46,702 nt of DNA from Candidatus Niyogibacteria bacterium CG10_big_fil_rev_8_21_14_0_10_46_36 (lineage in GTDB: Bacteria; Patescibacteriota; Minisyncoccia; 1-14-0-10-42-19), in the NCBI GenBank assembly GCA_002772995.1, contig PFCO01000009.1, forward strand, positions 91,406-138,107, written 5' to 3'. The position numbers and the translations under genes were made by a program. Every line of letters starts with the position of its first letter. Positions within the stretch are counted from its first letter, which is position 1. The notes under the pieces are model-generated. The model made no database searches. It was not told where the DNA came from and saw only the letters and a list, made by a program, of their open reading frames with translations. Positions 40,698 through 46,581 of this stretch are shown in pieces.

Positions 40698-41290
40698 ATA
40701 CAGAACGACAAAAAGTAACACTTACCACAGACCCGGGAGTTCTTATCAAAGAATTATTCCACAAAACAGTCCCCGATGAATTTCTTGTCGTGCTCAATAG
40801 GCACATTATAGACCATCATCACAGTTACGGTGGAGTGACTCCGTTTTTCAGGGGACTTATCGATGGAAAATTACTCGGCACCCAATGTCATTGGATAGAA
40901 TGCATGGTAGACAACGATGCAAAAATTCTACTCCCCCCTCGCGCGGACTGCCCCGACTGTTGGAACGACATGGAATGGGTAGAGATAGATACAAGCAAAG
41001 CAACTATATACTCATACTCCGTGGCGGAATATTCGGGCGCAGGCGCAAAAGGATCTCTTCCGTGGCCGCTTATATCCGTGGAGATTCCCGGCGTATGGAC
41101 TAAATTTATGAGCTACCTTGCAGAATTCGGTGAGAACGAGCCGTACATCGGCATGCCCATAAAGCCCGTGTTTCGCAGGGAAAATCCAACCTATACCATC
41201 TTAGATATAGCGTGGATACCTGACGACGAACGCATAGAAAAAGAAGAAAAAAAGAAAACATGCTGCTGCTCATCATGCAGCTGCACATAA
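40694..41290 (+). CDS. DUF35-type OB-fold zinc-ribbon partner with Cys-rich tail
   Basis: 198 residues from ATG 40694, overlapping the thiolase stop by 4 bp. A rubredoxin-like zinc ribbon (C65 and C70 in TQCHWIEC, C86 and C89 in PPRADCPDCW) is followed by an OB fold (IYSYSVAEYSGAG, WPLISVEIPG, IGMPIKPVFRR), the DUF35/YqgB architecture that bridges thiolase-fold subunits and binds CoA. Unusual features are a wider first Cys pair (C-x4-C rather than C-x2-C) with an insert to the second, and a C-terminal run KKKTCCCSSCSCT with six cysteines, which could bind metal or be acylated. Likely forms a complex with the upstream protein. Confidence 0.85.
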   Translation: MNTERQKVTLTTDPGVLIKELFHKTVPDEFLVVLNRHIIDHHHSYGGVTPFFRGLIDGKLLGTQCHWIECMVDNDAKILLPPRADCPDCWNDMEWVEIDTSKATIYSYSVAEYSGAGAKGSLPWPLISVEIPGVWTKFMSYLAEFGENEPYIGMPIKPVFRRENPTYTILDIAWIPDDERIEKEEKKKTCCCSSCSCT

Positions 41291-41295
41291 AAAAT

Positions 41296-41330
41296 AAAGC
41301 GCTCCGTAATACTGCGGAGCGCTTTTTTTA
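41296..41330. terminator. Bidirectional terminator
   Basis: AAAGCGCTCCG / CGGAGCGCTTT arms followed by a T tract on the plus strand; also suited to the converging minus-strand gene. Confidence 0.88.
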
Positions 41331-41678
41331 TTACTTTTTATTGCTGATTTTTACCTGTTCCCTTCTTAGGCGGAATCTTTCTTCAAAATCTATGAAAAAT
41401 ACTTCCCGCACATAGAACTTACTCCCCCTGTATTCACCCCAATAATACAGACTGTCGAGAGACACATCATCGCCGTCTTCGCCCTGCAACCACTTTATCG
41501 TATGGCGTGTTATAGGCTTGTCATTCCCGCAACTCCCCGCATTGATGACGACCATGGCGCGTGCGTCATCGCTCGAAATGCTCTTCACCGAAAAAGCATC
41601 TCCGGGAATAATCTTCATCCCCTCCACAACAACATTTTCTGAACCCAGCCGGCACAGCATCTGCTCTAATTCCATCAT
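41331..41678 (-). CDS. Small soluble protein of unknown function
   Basis: 115 residues. AAAGGAGG lies 6 bases before the ATG. It starts MMELEQMLCRLGSENVVVEG and contains FSVKSISSDDARAMVVINAG, TRHTIKWLQGEDGDD and a beta-rich region FYVREVFFIDFEERFRLRRE. No motif was recognised. It is divergent from the small membrane protein at 41839 across a region that contains a 10-bp inverted repeat (41742-41780 region, ATTAAAC...GTTTAAT). Clear ribosome-binding site supports it as a gene. Confidence 0.65.
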   Translation of the reverse strand: MMELEQMLCRLGSENVVVEGMKIIPGDAFSVKSISSDDARAMVVINAGSCGNDKPITRHTIKWLQGEDGDDVSLDSLYYWGEYRGSKFYVREVFFIDFEERFRLRREQVKISNKK

Positions 41679-41838
41679 CTACTGCCTCCTTTTTGTGAAT
41701 TATGGTGTGAAAAAAATATAGCACATAAATAAAAAAGGCAACCAATTAAACAGTCGGCGCGGGGGCGTTAGCCGTTTAATTCCCCGCTGTGATATAGTGG
41801 ATAGGAAATAAATCATTTTAACAGGAGGCTCATTGCCA

Positions 41839-42084
41839 ATGCTAAGACATATGTTGCTATTTTGCCTTGGGTGTACCGTATTTTTTTGCGCCATCATAGC
41901 CCTGTCATTTGCTTATTCGGCCGCGTCATTATCAACTACAGGAATCCTCATGGGGGCATATTCTTTTGACTTGGCGGAAGGCGGCATAATCCTTGCTATT
42001 GTTTTCGTTGCTTCTATCTTTTTGTTCGCAGGGAGCAGCCTTGCTATTATGGCCTGGAAGTCTAAATTTTCGAGAGAAAAATAA
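41839..42084 (+). CDS. Small two-helix membrane protein
   Basis: 81 residues. GGAGG at 41824-41828; an in-frame TTG at 41833 is an alternative start. Two transmembrane segments (LLFCLGCTVFFCAIIALSFAY and GGIILAIVFVASIFLFAGS) leave a short basic C-terminus (WKSKFSREK). No family recognised. Ten bases after its stop begins a zinc-ribbon gene, so the two are probably co-transcribed. Confidence 0.6.
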   Translation: MLRHMLLFCLGCTVFFCAIIALSFAYSAASLSTTGILMGAYSFDLAEGGIILAIVFVASIFLFAGSSLAIMAWKSKFSREK

Positions 42085-42094
42085 GGAGAGACGC

Positions 42095-42499
42095 GTGGCG
42101 AAGAAACTCGGGGTAAAAAGAATAGTAAAAAAGATAACGCTATGGGAATGTCCTATCTGCAAAACACGCTACAAAACAGAAACAAAAGCGAAATGCTGTG
42201 CTCAAAAACCGGTTGAGAAACAATCTTTCGCCGTGGGAGACACGGTGCGATGCAAAGAAACGCGGGAGTGTAGTTATACCTCCAAAAAGGGAAAGCACAG
42301 AATGTACACATACACAGGACAGGTCGTTAAGATACATGGCCCCGAACCGGCCGACGAAGAATACGAAAAAAAGTGGCTCGGCTGGAATAGCAAACGGCTC
42401 AACAGCCATGTATTTTCGTACATAATAGAATTTCAGTGTCCTGTATGCGGCAAAAAGAAAAGCGATATCCGCTACGCACCCGAACTGGAAAAAGCATAA
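42095..42499 (+). CDS. Zinc-ribbon protein of unknown function
   Basis: 134 residues with a GTG start 5-6 bases after AAGGAGAG. An N-terminal basic segment (KKLGVKRIVKK) precedes WECPICKTRYKTETKAKCC and a small SH3-like region (FAVGDTVRCKE...YTYTGQVVKIHGP). The C-terminal strand FQCPVCGKKKSDIRY carries a second C-x2-C pair. The two pairs plus CC give enough ligands for one or two zinc ions. Nucleic-acid binding is possible but unproven. Confidence 0.65.
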   Translation: MAKKLGVKRIVKKITLWECPICKTRYKTETKAKCCAQKPVEKQSFAVGDTVRCKETRECSYTSKKGKHRMYTYTGQVVKIHGPEPADEEYEKKWLGWNSKRLNSHVFSYIIEFQCPVCGKKKSDIRYAPELEKA

Positions 42500-42503
42500 A
42501 AAC

Positions 42504-42535
42504 AGCCGCGTCTGACGCGGCTTTTATTTTTGTCT
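42504..42535 (+). terminator. Terminator after the zinc-ribbon gene
   Basis: AGCCGCGT / ACGCGGCT arms, loop CTG, then TTTATTTTTG. Confidence 0.85.
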
Positions 42536-42559
42536 TTTTTGCGATACTATAGCCATATT

Positions 42560-42633
42560 GCGGGATTAGTTAAATGGCATAATAACAGTTTTCCAAACTG
42601 TGGTCAGGAGTTCGATTCTCCTATCCCGCACCA
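42560..42633 (+). tRNA. tRNA-Gly (anticodon TCC)
   Basis: Acceptor GCGGGAT pairs with ATCCCGC. Anticodon arm ACAGT-TTTCCAA-ACTGT gives anticodon TCC, reading GGA. T arm AGGAG-TTCGATT-CTCCT; D arm GTTA/TAAT. The CCA end is encoded (42631-42633). Confidence 0.95.
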
Positions 42634-42635
42634 AC

Positions 42636-42887
42636 ATGACCAACAAACAACTCTCCGCCGGGATGATACACAAAGCACCAGCAGATTTACGGACAATCCT
42701 TATCTCTCACCCAAAGGCATTCACCGCTTGGGAGGATATCACTCCGCTCGCACGCAATGAGTGGATTTGTTGGATTGAGTCCTCAAACAAACAAGAAACA
42801 AGAGGCCGTCGCATTAAAAGGACCGTCGCGGAGCTTGCAAACGGAAAACGCAGGCCTTGTTGCTGGGCTGGCTGCCCTCATCGTTAA
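42636..42887 (+). CDS. YdeI/OmpD-associated family protein (short form)
   Basis: 83 residues starting 2 bases after the CCA of tRNA-Gly. The sequence MTNKQLSAGMIHKAPADLR...FTAWEDITPLARNEWICWIE...TRGRRIKRTVAELANGKRR-PCCWAGCPHR matches the YdeI-type family sometimes called bacteriocin-protection proteins. Its role is not established. A CCWxGC motif ends it. There is no Shine-Dalgarno sequence, because the tRNA lies immediately upstream. If the tRNA 3' end is cut from a joint transcript, the mRNA would be nearly leaderless. Terminator follows. Confidence 0.82.
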   Translation: MTNKQLSAGMIHKAPADLRTILISHPKAFTAWEDITPLARNEWICWIESSNKQETRGRRIKRTVAELANGKRRPCCWAGCPHR

Positions 42888-42902
42888 TCTAACCCGACAA
42901 AA

Positions 42903-42930
42903 ACAAAACCCCGCATATGCGGGGTTTTGT
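42903..42930. terminator. Palindromic terminator
   Basis: ACAAAACCCCGCAT / ATGCGGGGTTTTGT, a perfect 28-base palindrome between converging genes; A/T-rich ends on both strands, short T runs. Confidence 0.75.
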
Positions 42931-42976
42931 CATCGCGTCAGACGCGATTTCACAAGGTTATGAAAAGTAAGAGAAA

Positions 42977-43213
42977 TTATTGGCTGTCAGTTGAGCCGTC
43001 ACCTTCTGTGGTGTCGCCTCCTTCTGCAGGAGTGCTGCCACCCATGTCACCGCCTGTGGTGTCGCCTCCTTCTGCAGGAGTGCTGCCACCCATGTCACCT
43101 CCCATGTCACCGCCTTCGTTGGTCACTTCGTCACCACCGGTGGTGTCAGGAGTGTCAGGAGTAGGGTTGTCAGTAGTTTCCATTTCTCCTTCTAAACGCA
43201 TTTCGTCAGTCAT
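42977..43213 (-). CDS. Small low-complexity Gly/Thr/Pro/Asp-rich protein
   Basis: 78 residues, starting MTDEMRLEGEMETTDNPTPD and then made almost entirely of Gly, Asp, Thr, Glu, Pro, Ser and Met. A 16-residue unit containing GGDMGGSTPAEGGDTT is repeated, matching a 48-bp DNA repeat. It is strongly acidic and surely disordered; no signal peptide or helix is seen. There is no clear ribosome-binding site. A candidate small RNA or attenuator lies just upstream (43240-43345). It could be a real disordered protein; spurious translation of a repeat cannot be excluded. Confidence 0.5.
   Translation of the reverse strand: MTDEMRLEGEMETTDNPTPDTPDTTGGDEVTNEGGDMGGDMGGSTPAEGGDTTGGDMGGSTPAEGGDTTEGDGSTDSQ
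43006..43099. repeat. 48-bp tandem repeat (two copies)
   Basis: The 46 bases starting at 43006 recur identically from 43054, a period of 48 bases (16 codons). It lies inside the low-complexity gene, in frame. Confidence 0.9.
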
Positions 43214-43239
43214 AATAGTGTTTTTAAAAAATTTTGCCG

Positions 43240-43345
43240 TTAAAAAACAAAAAAGGTTGTTGAGCGACCTTTTAAACTCTTCTATTCGGTTGTCTTCAAC
43301 CTACTGCTGAAACCCACTAATATAGTAAAGCGACTTTCGCAGTAT
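43240..43345 (-). ncRNA. Candidate small RNA or attenuating leader
   Basis: On the minus strand three hairpins follow each other: GCGA-AAG-TCGC (43330-43340), GGTTG-AAGA-CAACC (43288-43301) and AAAAGGT...ACCTTTT (43251-43273), the last followed by TTGTTTTTT. A TTGACT lies upstream (about 43375-43380), with no clear -10. The arrangement suits a roughly 90-nt RNA or a leader terminator for the 78-residue gene. Confidence 0.4.
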
Positions 43346-43387
43346 ACATACCATGATAATCAATTATACAAAAAAGTCAAGGGGTTT

Positions 43388-43428
43388 TTGTTAAAAAATG
43401 GCTTAAAATAAGGATTTTAAGCCATTTT
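43388..43428 (-). terminator. Terminator after the PEBP gene
   Basis: AAAATGGCTTAAAAT / ATTTTAAGCCATTTT perfect 15-bp arms with loop AAGG; TTTTTTAAC continues on the minus strand. Confidence 0.85.
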
Positions 43429-43443
43429 GATGTGTATAAACTG

Positions 43444-44055
43444 TTAATTTCTCACATATAATCCAATAAGTTCTGTTTGTGTCAAGATATGCCCGTTCAT
43501 CGCTCCCTCAACCTGCCCCTTTGTTGAGCCTTCGGGGATATCAAGCTCCGTATCAAGCGCGTAGAGCTTAAAATAATAGCGATGCTCCCCGTCTGGCGGA
43601 CATGGACCCCGATATCCCTTATTATTACCCGAGCCCGTGCCAAATACCCCATCCGGCTCCTCCCCTTCTTTTATTTCTTCCGTACCCGGAGGAATGTTCC
43701 AGATAATCCAGTGATCCCACACTTTTCCTGCAGGCTTTATTGCGTCAGGATCATCCATAATTAATACCAAGCTCTTTGCTTCTTCGGGAACATCCAATAT
43801 GGCAAGTGGCGGGCTGATATTTTCGCTGTCGCATGTATACAAAGATGGGATTTTCCCGTTGTGTTCAAATACTGGGCTTGTAAGCTGCATAGAAAATGTA
43901 GCGCTAAATTCTTGAGAAACGTCCTCACGCGGGTCTCCGCTTTCTTGCTCTGTCCGAGGCATTTCTCGCGAGGCAAACCGACTATTGTATGTTATAAGCC
44001 CCAATATAATTACCAATATTGCTATTGCAATAAGAATGATTCCTTTTTGTTTCAT
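43444..44055 (-). CDS. Membrane-anchored PEBP (YbhB/YbcL-type) protein
   Basis: 203 residues. An N-terminal helix (GIILIAIAILVIILGLIT) anchors or exports the protein, and a Pro/Glu/Asp linker leads to a phosphatidylethanolamine-binding-protein domain (about 55-203). Family signatures are SLVLIMDDPDA with WDHWIIWNIPP, the ligand-pocket motifs, then GYRGPCPPDGEHRYYFKLYALD and the C-terminal GHILTQTELIGLY. Bacterial PEBP proteins bind small anionic ligands; the physiological role is uncertain. It follows rsmI by 4 bp in the minus-strand set. Confidence 0.9.
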   Translation of the reverse strand: MKQKGIILIAIAILVIILGLITYNSRFASREMPRTEQESGDPREDVSQEFSATFSMQLTSPVFEHNGKIPSLYTCDSENISPPLAILDVPEEAKSLVLIMDDPDAIKPAGKVWDHWIIWNIPPGTEEIKEGEEPDGVFGTGSGNNKGYRGPCPPDGEHRYYFKLYALDTELDIPEGSTKGQVEGAMNGHILTQTELIGLYVRN

Positions 44056-44059
44056 AAAA

Positions 44060-44746
44060 CTAAAGATTGTTCTTTCCTATTAGTATAACAAATTCTCCTT
44101 TTATCGCATCCTTGCCCCCAATCCAAGACACAGCTTCGGCTGCTGTGCCGTAAAATGTCTCTTCAAACTTTTTGGTAAGCTCCCGGGCAACAAATACACG
44201 GCGTTCACCGAGCGTTTCACGAATAACCTCAAGCGTATTTTTTACGCGAAACGGCGATTCGTACACAATAACCGTGTATTCGTACGCCTCCACCATGCGG
44301 AAAAAATTCTTTTTCTGCCCTGCTTTCCTTGGGGGAAATCCCAAAAAAAGAAAACTGTCCGTAGGGAGTCCGGAAATGCTCAATGACGCAATAAGCGCTG
44401 ACGGCCCCGGAATAGAGACGACGCGCACCCCCTCTTCCTGGGCTTGTTTCACGACACGGAAGCCCGGGTCTGATATCCCGGGCGTGCCCGCGTCAGATAC
44501 CAAAGCGACATTTTTCCCTTGGCGTATAAGGGAAATGATGGTTTTTGCCTGTTTTTCTTCATTGTGCTCCCGATAGCTTATGAGCTGCTTTGACACCCCA
44601 ATGTGTGAAAGGATTTTGCGTGTAACACGCATATCTTCTGCAGCAATGACATCAGCTTCTTTGAGTGTTTCTATGGCACGCAAGGTAATATCGCCCAAAT
44701 TTCCTATGGGCGTGGCTACTACATAAAGTGCACATTCTCGGGGCAT
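44060..44746 (-). CDS. rsmI: 16S rRNA (cytidine-1402 2'-O) methyltransferase
   Basis: 228 residues from ATG 44746. It has the tetrapyrrole-methylase fold of RsmI: LYVVATPIGNLGDITLRAIETL, VIAAEDMRVTRKIL, SYREHNEE, VALVSDAGTPGISDPG, SIPGPSALIASLSISGLPT and FLGFPPRKAGQKK, all close to E. coli RsmI. It methylates C1402 of 16S rRNA in the decoding centre, using SAM. A TTG six codons upstream overlaps the previous gene and lacks a ribosome-binding site. C-terminal ARELTKKFEETFYGT and KGEFVILI are also typical. Confidence 0.96.
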   Translation of the reverse strand: MPRECALYVVATPIGNLGDITLRAIETLKEADVIAAEDMRVTRKILSHIGVSKQLISYREHNEEKQAKTIISLIRQGKNVALVSDAGTPGISDPGFRVVKQAQEEGVRVVSIPGPSALIASLSISGLPTDSFLFLGFPPRKAGQKKNFFRMVEAYEYTVIVYESPFRVKNTLEVIRETLGERRVFVARELTKKFEETFYGTAAEAVSWIGGKDAIKGEFVILIGKNNL

Positions 44747-44750
44747 GGTT

Positions 44751-45206
44751 TTATTGGGTCGCAAGATCCCCTATATAGAATCCGGGAAGCAATGCCCGAG
44801 CGGTTTCAGAGTGAGAGGTTCCTGAACTAGGGCGAGACTCAAACATACTCGTTGCATCCTTGCCGCATCCTTGGATGATTGCGGGTCCTCCGGGGTGCGT
44901 AGGGATAAATTCGGTTACATCGTACACTTTTCCGTGTATTGCAAGCCAACAATCATCCTTTGTGTTGTGCGTCGCGACATCAGTAAGCGTATATAGGGTC
45001 ACCTGATCGCTCATTGAGCCATCTTCTATCACGCCATCCCCGGCGTCTTCCATCATTAAGCCATCATCCTTCATTTCTTCATTTGTCATTGCTTCCTTAT
45101 CCTGGTTTTGATTATCAGTCGTAGTCGGGGCGTTCGCATTTTGCATGTAAAATACAGCACCAATAACTGCAGCAAAGATAATGATGCCGATAAGTAGTCC
45201 TTTCAT
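44751..45206 (-). CDS. Membrane-anchored cytochrome b5-domain protein
   Basis: 151 residues. A hydrophobic N-terminus (LLIGIIIFAAVIGAVFYM) is an export signal or anchor. A Met/Asp/Glu-rich linker (25-67) precedes a cytochrome b5-like heme domain (about 70-148): YTLTDVATHNTKDDCWLAIHGKVYDVTEFI, the heme-ligand motif HPGG, and the second His in SGTSHSETARALLPGFYIG. It would be exposed outside the membrane. Electron partners are not visible here. Confidence 0.9.
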   Translation of the reverse strand: MKGLLIGIIIFAAVIGAVFYMQNANAPTTTDNQNQDKEAMTNEEMKDDGLMMEDAGDGVIEDGSMSDQVTLYTLTDVATHNTKDDCWLAIHGKVYDVTEFIPTHPGGPAIIQGCGKDATSMFESRPSSGTSHSETARALLPGFYIGDLATQ

Positions 45207-45240
45207 ATGATTATAAAAAATTAATAATGCGTTCTATGAA

Positions 45241-45312
45241 TCGGGGCGCCGAGATTCGAACTCGGACTAAATCCTCCCAAAGGACTCGTGCTAGCCGTTA
45301 CACTACGCCCCG
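45241..45312 (-). tRNA. tRNA-Pro (anticodon TGG)
   Basis: Minus strand: acceptor CGGGGCG / CGCCCCG, anticodon arm AGTCC-TTTGGGA-GGATT giving TGG (reads CCA), T arm CCGAG-TTCGAAT-CTCGG. Discriminator A; CCA is not encoded. Confidence 0.94.
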
Positions 45313-45313
45313 C

Positions 45314-45733
45314 TCATTCATTGACATCTATATCTTCAGTAATTCTTATTGTATGCTTTTTGCCCATGAAATCAAGGAAGACCGCCCCAACATCAACCTG
45401 CCATGGAGTCGTTTCGGGGACATTTTTCTCAGCAAAATAGCTTTCAATCACTCGCGCTAGGCGTCTGCGCTTCCAAACATGCACATTATCTTCCGGGTCA
45501 CACCCTCCGCTGTTCTCGTTTTGTTTCACTGTCTTGACCTCAAAGAAATGTAAAACTCCGTCTTTTTCAGCAACCACATCGATTTCTCCAAATTTCTTCA
45601 GGAAATTTCTATCAAAAACCCTATATTTTTGTTTCACGATATGTTTCACGAAAATATCTTCACCAATGTCTCCAATTTTTCTTTTGGAAGTTCGATTATC
45701 AGTTTCACGTGAAAACAAATTAAATAGTCCCAT
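45314..45733 (-). CDS. YraN/UPF0102 family predicted endonuclease-fold protein
   Basis: 139 residues from ATG 45733. Signature motifs are GDIGEDIFVKHIVKQKY, RNFLKKFGEIDVVA (the D of the nuclease core), and HFFEVKTVKQ (E-x-K). Together they form the restriction-endonuclease-like core seen throughout UPF0102. Function is unproven in any organism. It ends 2 bases before tRNA-Pro on the same strand. The first 40 bp of the gene contain a parS-like palindrome (45702-45716). Confidence 0.88.
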   Translation of the reverse strand: MGLFNLFSRETDNRTSKRKIGDIGEDIFVKHIVKQKYRVFDRNFLKKFGEIDVVAEKDGVLHFFEVKTVKQNENSGGCDPEDNVHVWKRRRLARVIESYFAEKNVPETTPWQVDVGAVFLDFMGKKHTIRITEDIDVNE

Positions 45734-45821
45734 TTTAGAATTATAGGCAATTAGGAAGAAAAATGAAAAGTTACACATGAAACACTTTTGAATCCATCAC
45801 GACATGTTTCATATGAAACAT
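45523..45821. promoter_or_regulatory. Cluster of parS-like palindromes and half-sites
   Basis: The B. subtilis parS consensus is TGTTTCACGTGAAACA. Here GTTTCACGTGAAAAC lies at 45702-45716, GTTACACATGAAACA at 45770-45784 and the perfect 18-base palindrome ATGTTTCATATGAAACAT at 45804-45821. Half-sites GTTTCAC occur at 45523, 45631 and 45643. Another near-match, GTTTCACATGAAAC, is at 46519-46532. Such density by chance is unlikely; ParB binding is inference. Confidence 0.55.
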
Positions 45822-45999
45822 ATCGTATAAACAGGCTGTGCATAAGTCATAAATATTTAGAAAGTGCATTTTCTTTACTTGATCATTGAAAAATAAGCCT
45901 TTCTCGGACATTAATACTATTTGTGTCCGATATAAATTAAATGTCCGATATAGATATCCACAGTATGTACACACAAGATTACATACTATAATAGAAGTA
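45774..45999. other. Candidate replication origin region
   Basis: Non-coding AT-rich stretch next to the parS-like sites. TTATGCACA (a full DnaA-box consensus match, minus strand, 45837-45845) and ATATCCACA (one mismatch, 45954-45962). TGTCCGATATA occurs at 45924-45934 and 45942-45952, with inverted TCGGACA at 45904-45910. No dnaA, dnaN, rpmH or parB is in the window. Confidence 0.35.
45987..45992 (+). promoter_or_regulatory. -10 element of a probably leaderless promoter
   Basis: Perfect TATAAT with 7 bases to the ATG at 46000; no good -35. Confidence 0.5.
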
Positions 46000-46245
46000 A
46001 TGGCAACAAAAAAAGATAAATGGCTCCAGCTCATAGAGTTCTTGGTAATAGGTATTGTGATGGGCGTCCTAGAAGATGTGATAGCGATCATGCTTGCTAC
46101 AGACGTAAGCTTTAGCTGGCGTATTGTTTTTGTGGCATTTTTTGTCGCTCTTCCTTTTGCGTTCTTTAGCGAGCTTATCGTGGATCACCCCCGGTTTTGG
46201 GAAATATTTGGCAAAGGTGAGAAAAAGGCACTTAATATTAAATAA
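46000..46245 (+). CDS. Small two-helix membrane protein
   Basis: 81 residues. A short basic N-terminus (MATKKDKW) is followed by LIEFLVIGIVMGVLEDVIAIML and IVFVAFFVALPFAFFSELIV, two membrane helices, the first holding an internal acidic pair. The C-terminus is charged. No family recognised. The ATG is 7 bases after a perfect -10, so the mRNA would be leaderless. It is followed 9 bp later by another small membrane protein. Confidence 0.65.
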   Translation: MATKKDKWLQLIEFLVIGIVMGVLEDVIAIMLATDVSFSWRIVFVAFFVALPFAFFSELIVDHPRFWEIFGKGEKKALNIK

Positions 46246-46254
46246 GCAAGCATT

Positions 46255-46515
46255 ATGGCATCAATGATATTCGACAAGATAAGAGACACTATTTTAAATA
46301 AGATATTCTTGTACAGAATACGATGGGTCATTATTGGTTTTTTTATACTCATCTTCCTCATTTATTGGATGGGATTTAATGTTGAGCGCAATAAGGCAAA
46401 AATACACTGCCGCTATACTTTAAGCTTTTTAGAAAGCGGAGCGCAGGAATTGCGGGATATGAAAAATGAGTGCGATAGCATATATTCAATAGGACACCTG
46501 CTTTCTGATCTCTAA
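46255..46515 (+). CDS. Small single-helix membrane protein
   Basis: 86 residues. A basic N-terminal region (FDKIRDTILNKIFLYRIR) precedes one helix (WVIIGFFILIFLIYWMGF) and an external or cytoplasmic tail of about 45 residues with two cysteines (HCRYTLSFLESG, NECDSIYS). No family recognised. Probably co-transcribed with the gene before it and closed by the terminator at 46555-46581. A parS-like palindrome overlaps the interval after its stop. Confidence 0.6.
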   Translation: MASMIFDKIRDTILNKIFLYRIRWVIIGFFILIFLIYWMGFNVERNKAKIHCRYTLSFLESGAQELRDMKNECDSIYSIGHLLSDL

Positions 46516-46554
46516 AAAGTTTCACATGAAACCTTAAATTTTATACATGCAAAC

Positions 46555-46581
46555 AAAAAACCGGACAATGTCCGGTTTTTT
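46555..46581. terminator. Bidirectional terminator
   Basis: AAAAAACCGGAC / GTCCGGTTTTTT perfect arms, loop AAT. The remaining 46582-46702 shows no gene; it has one CACGCGC/GCGCGTG hairpin (46676-46692). Confidence 0.9.
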
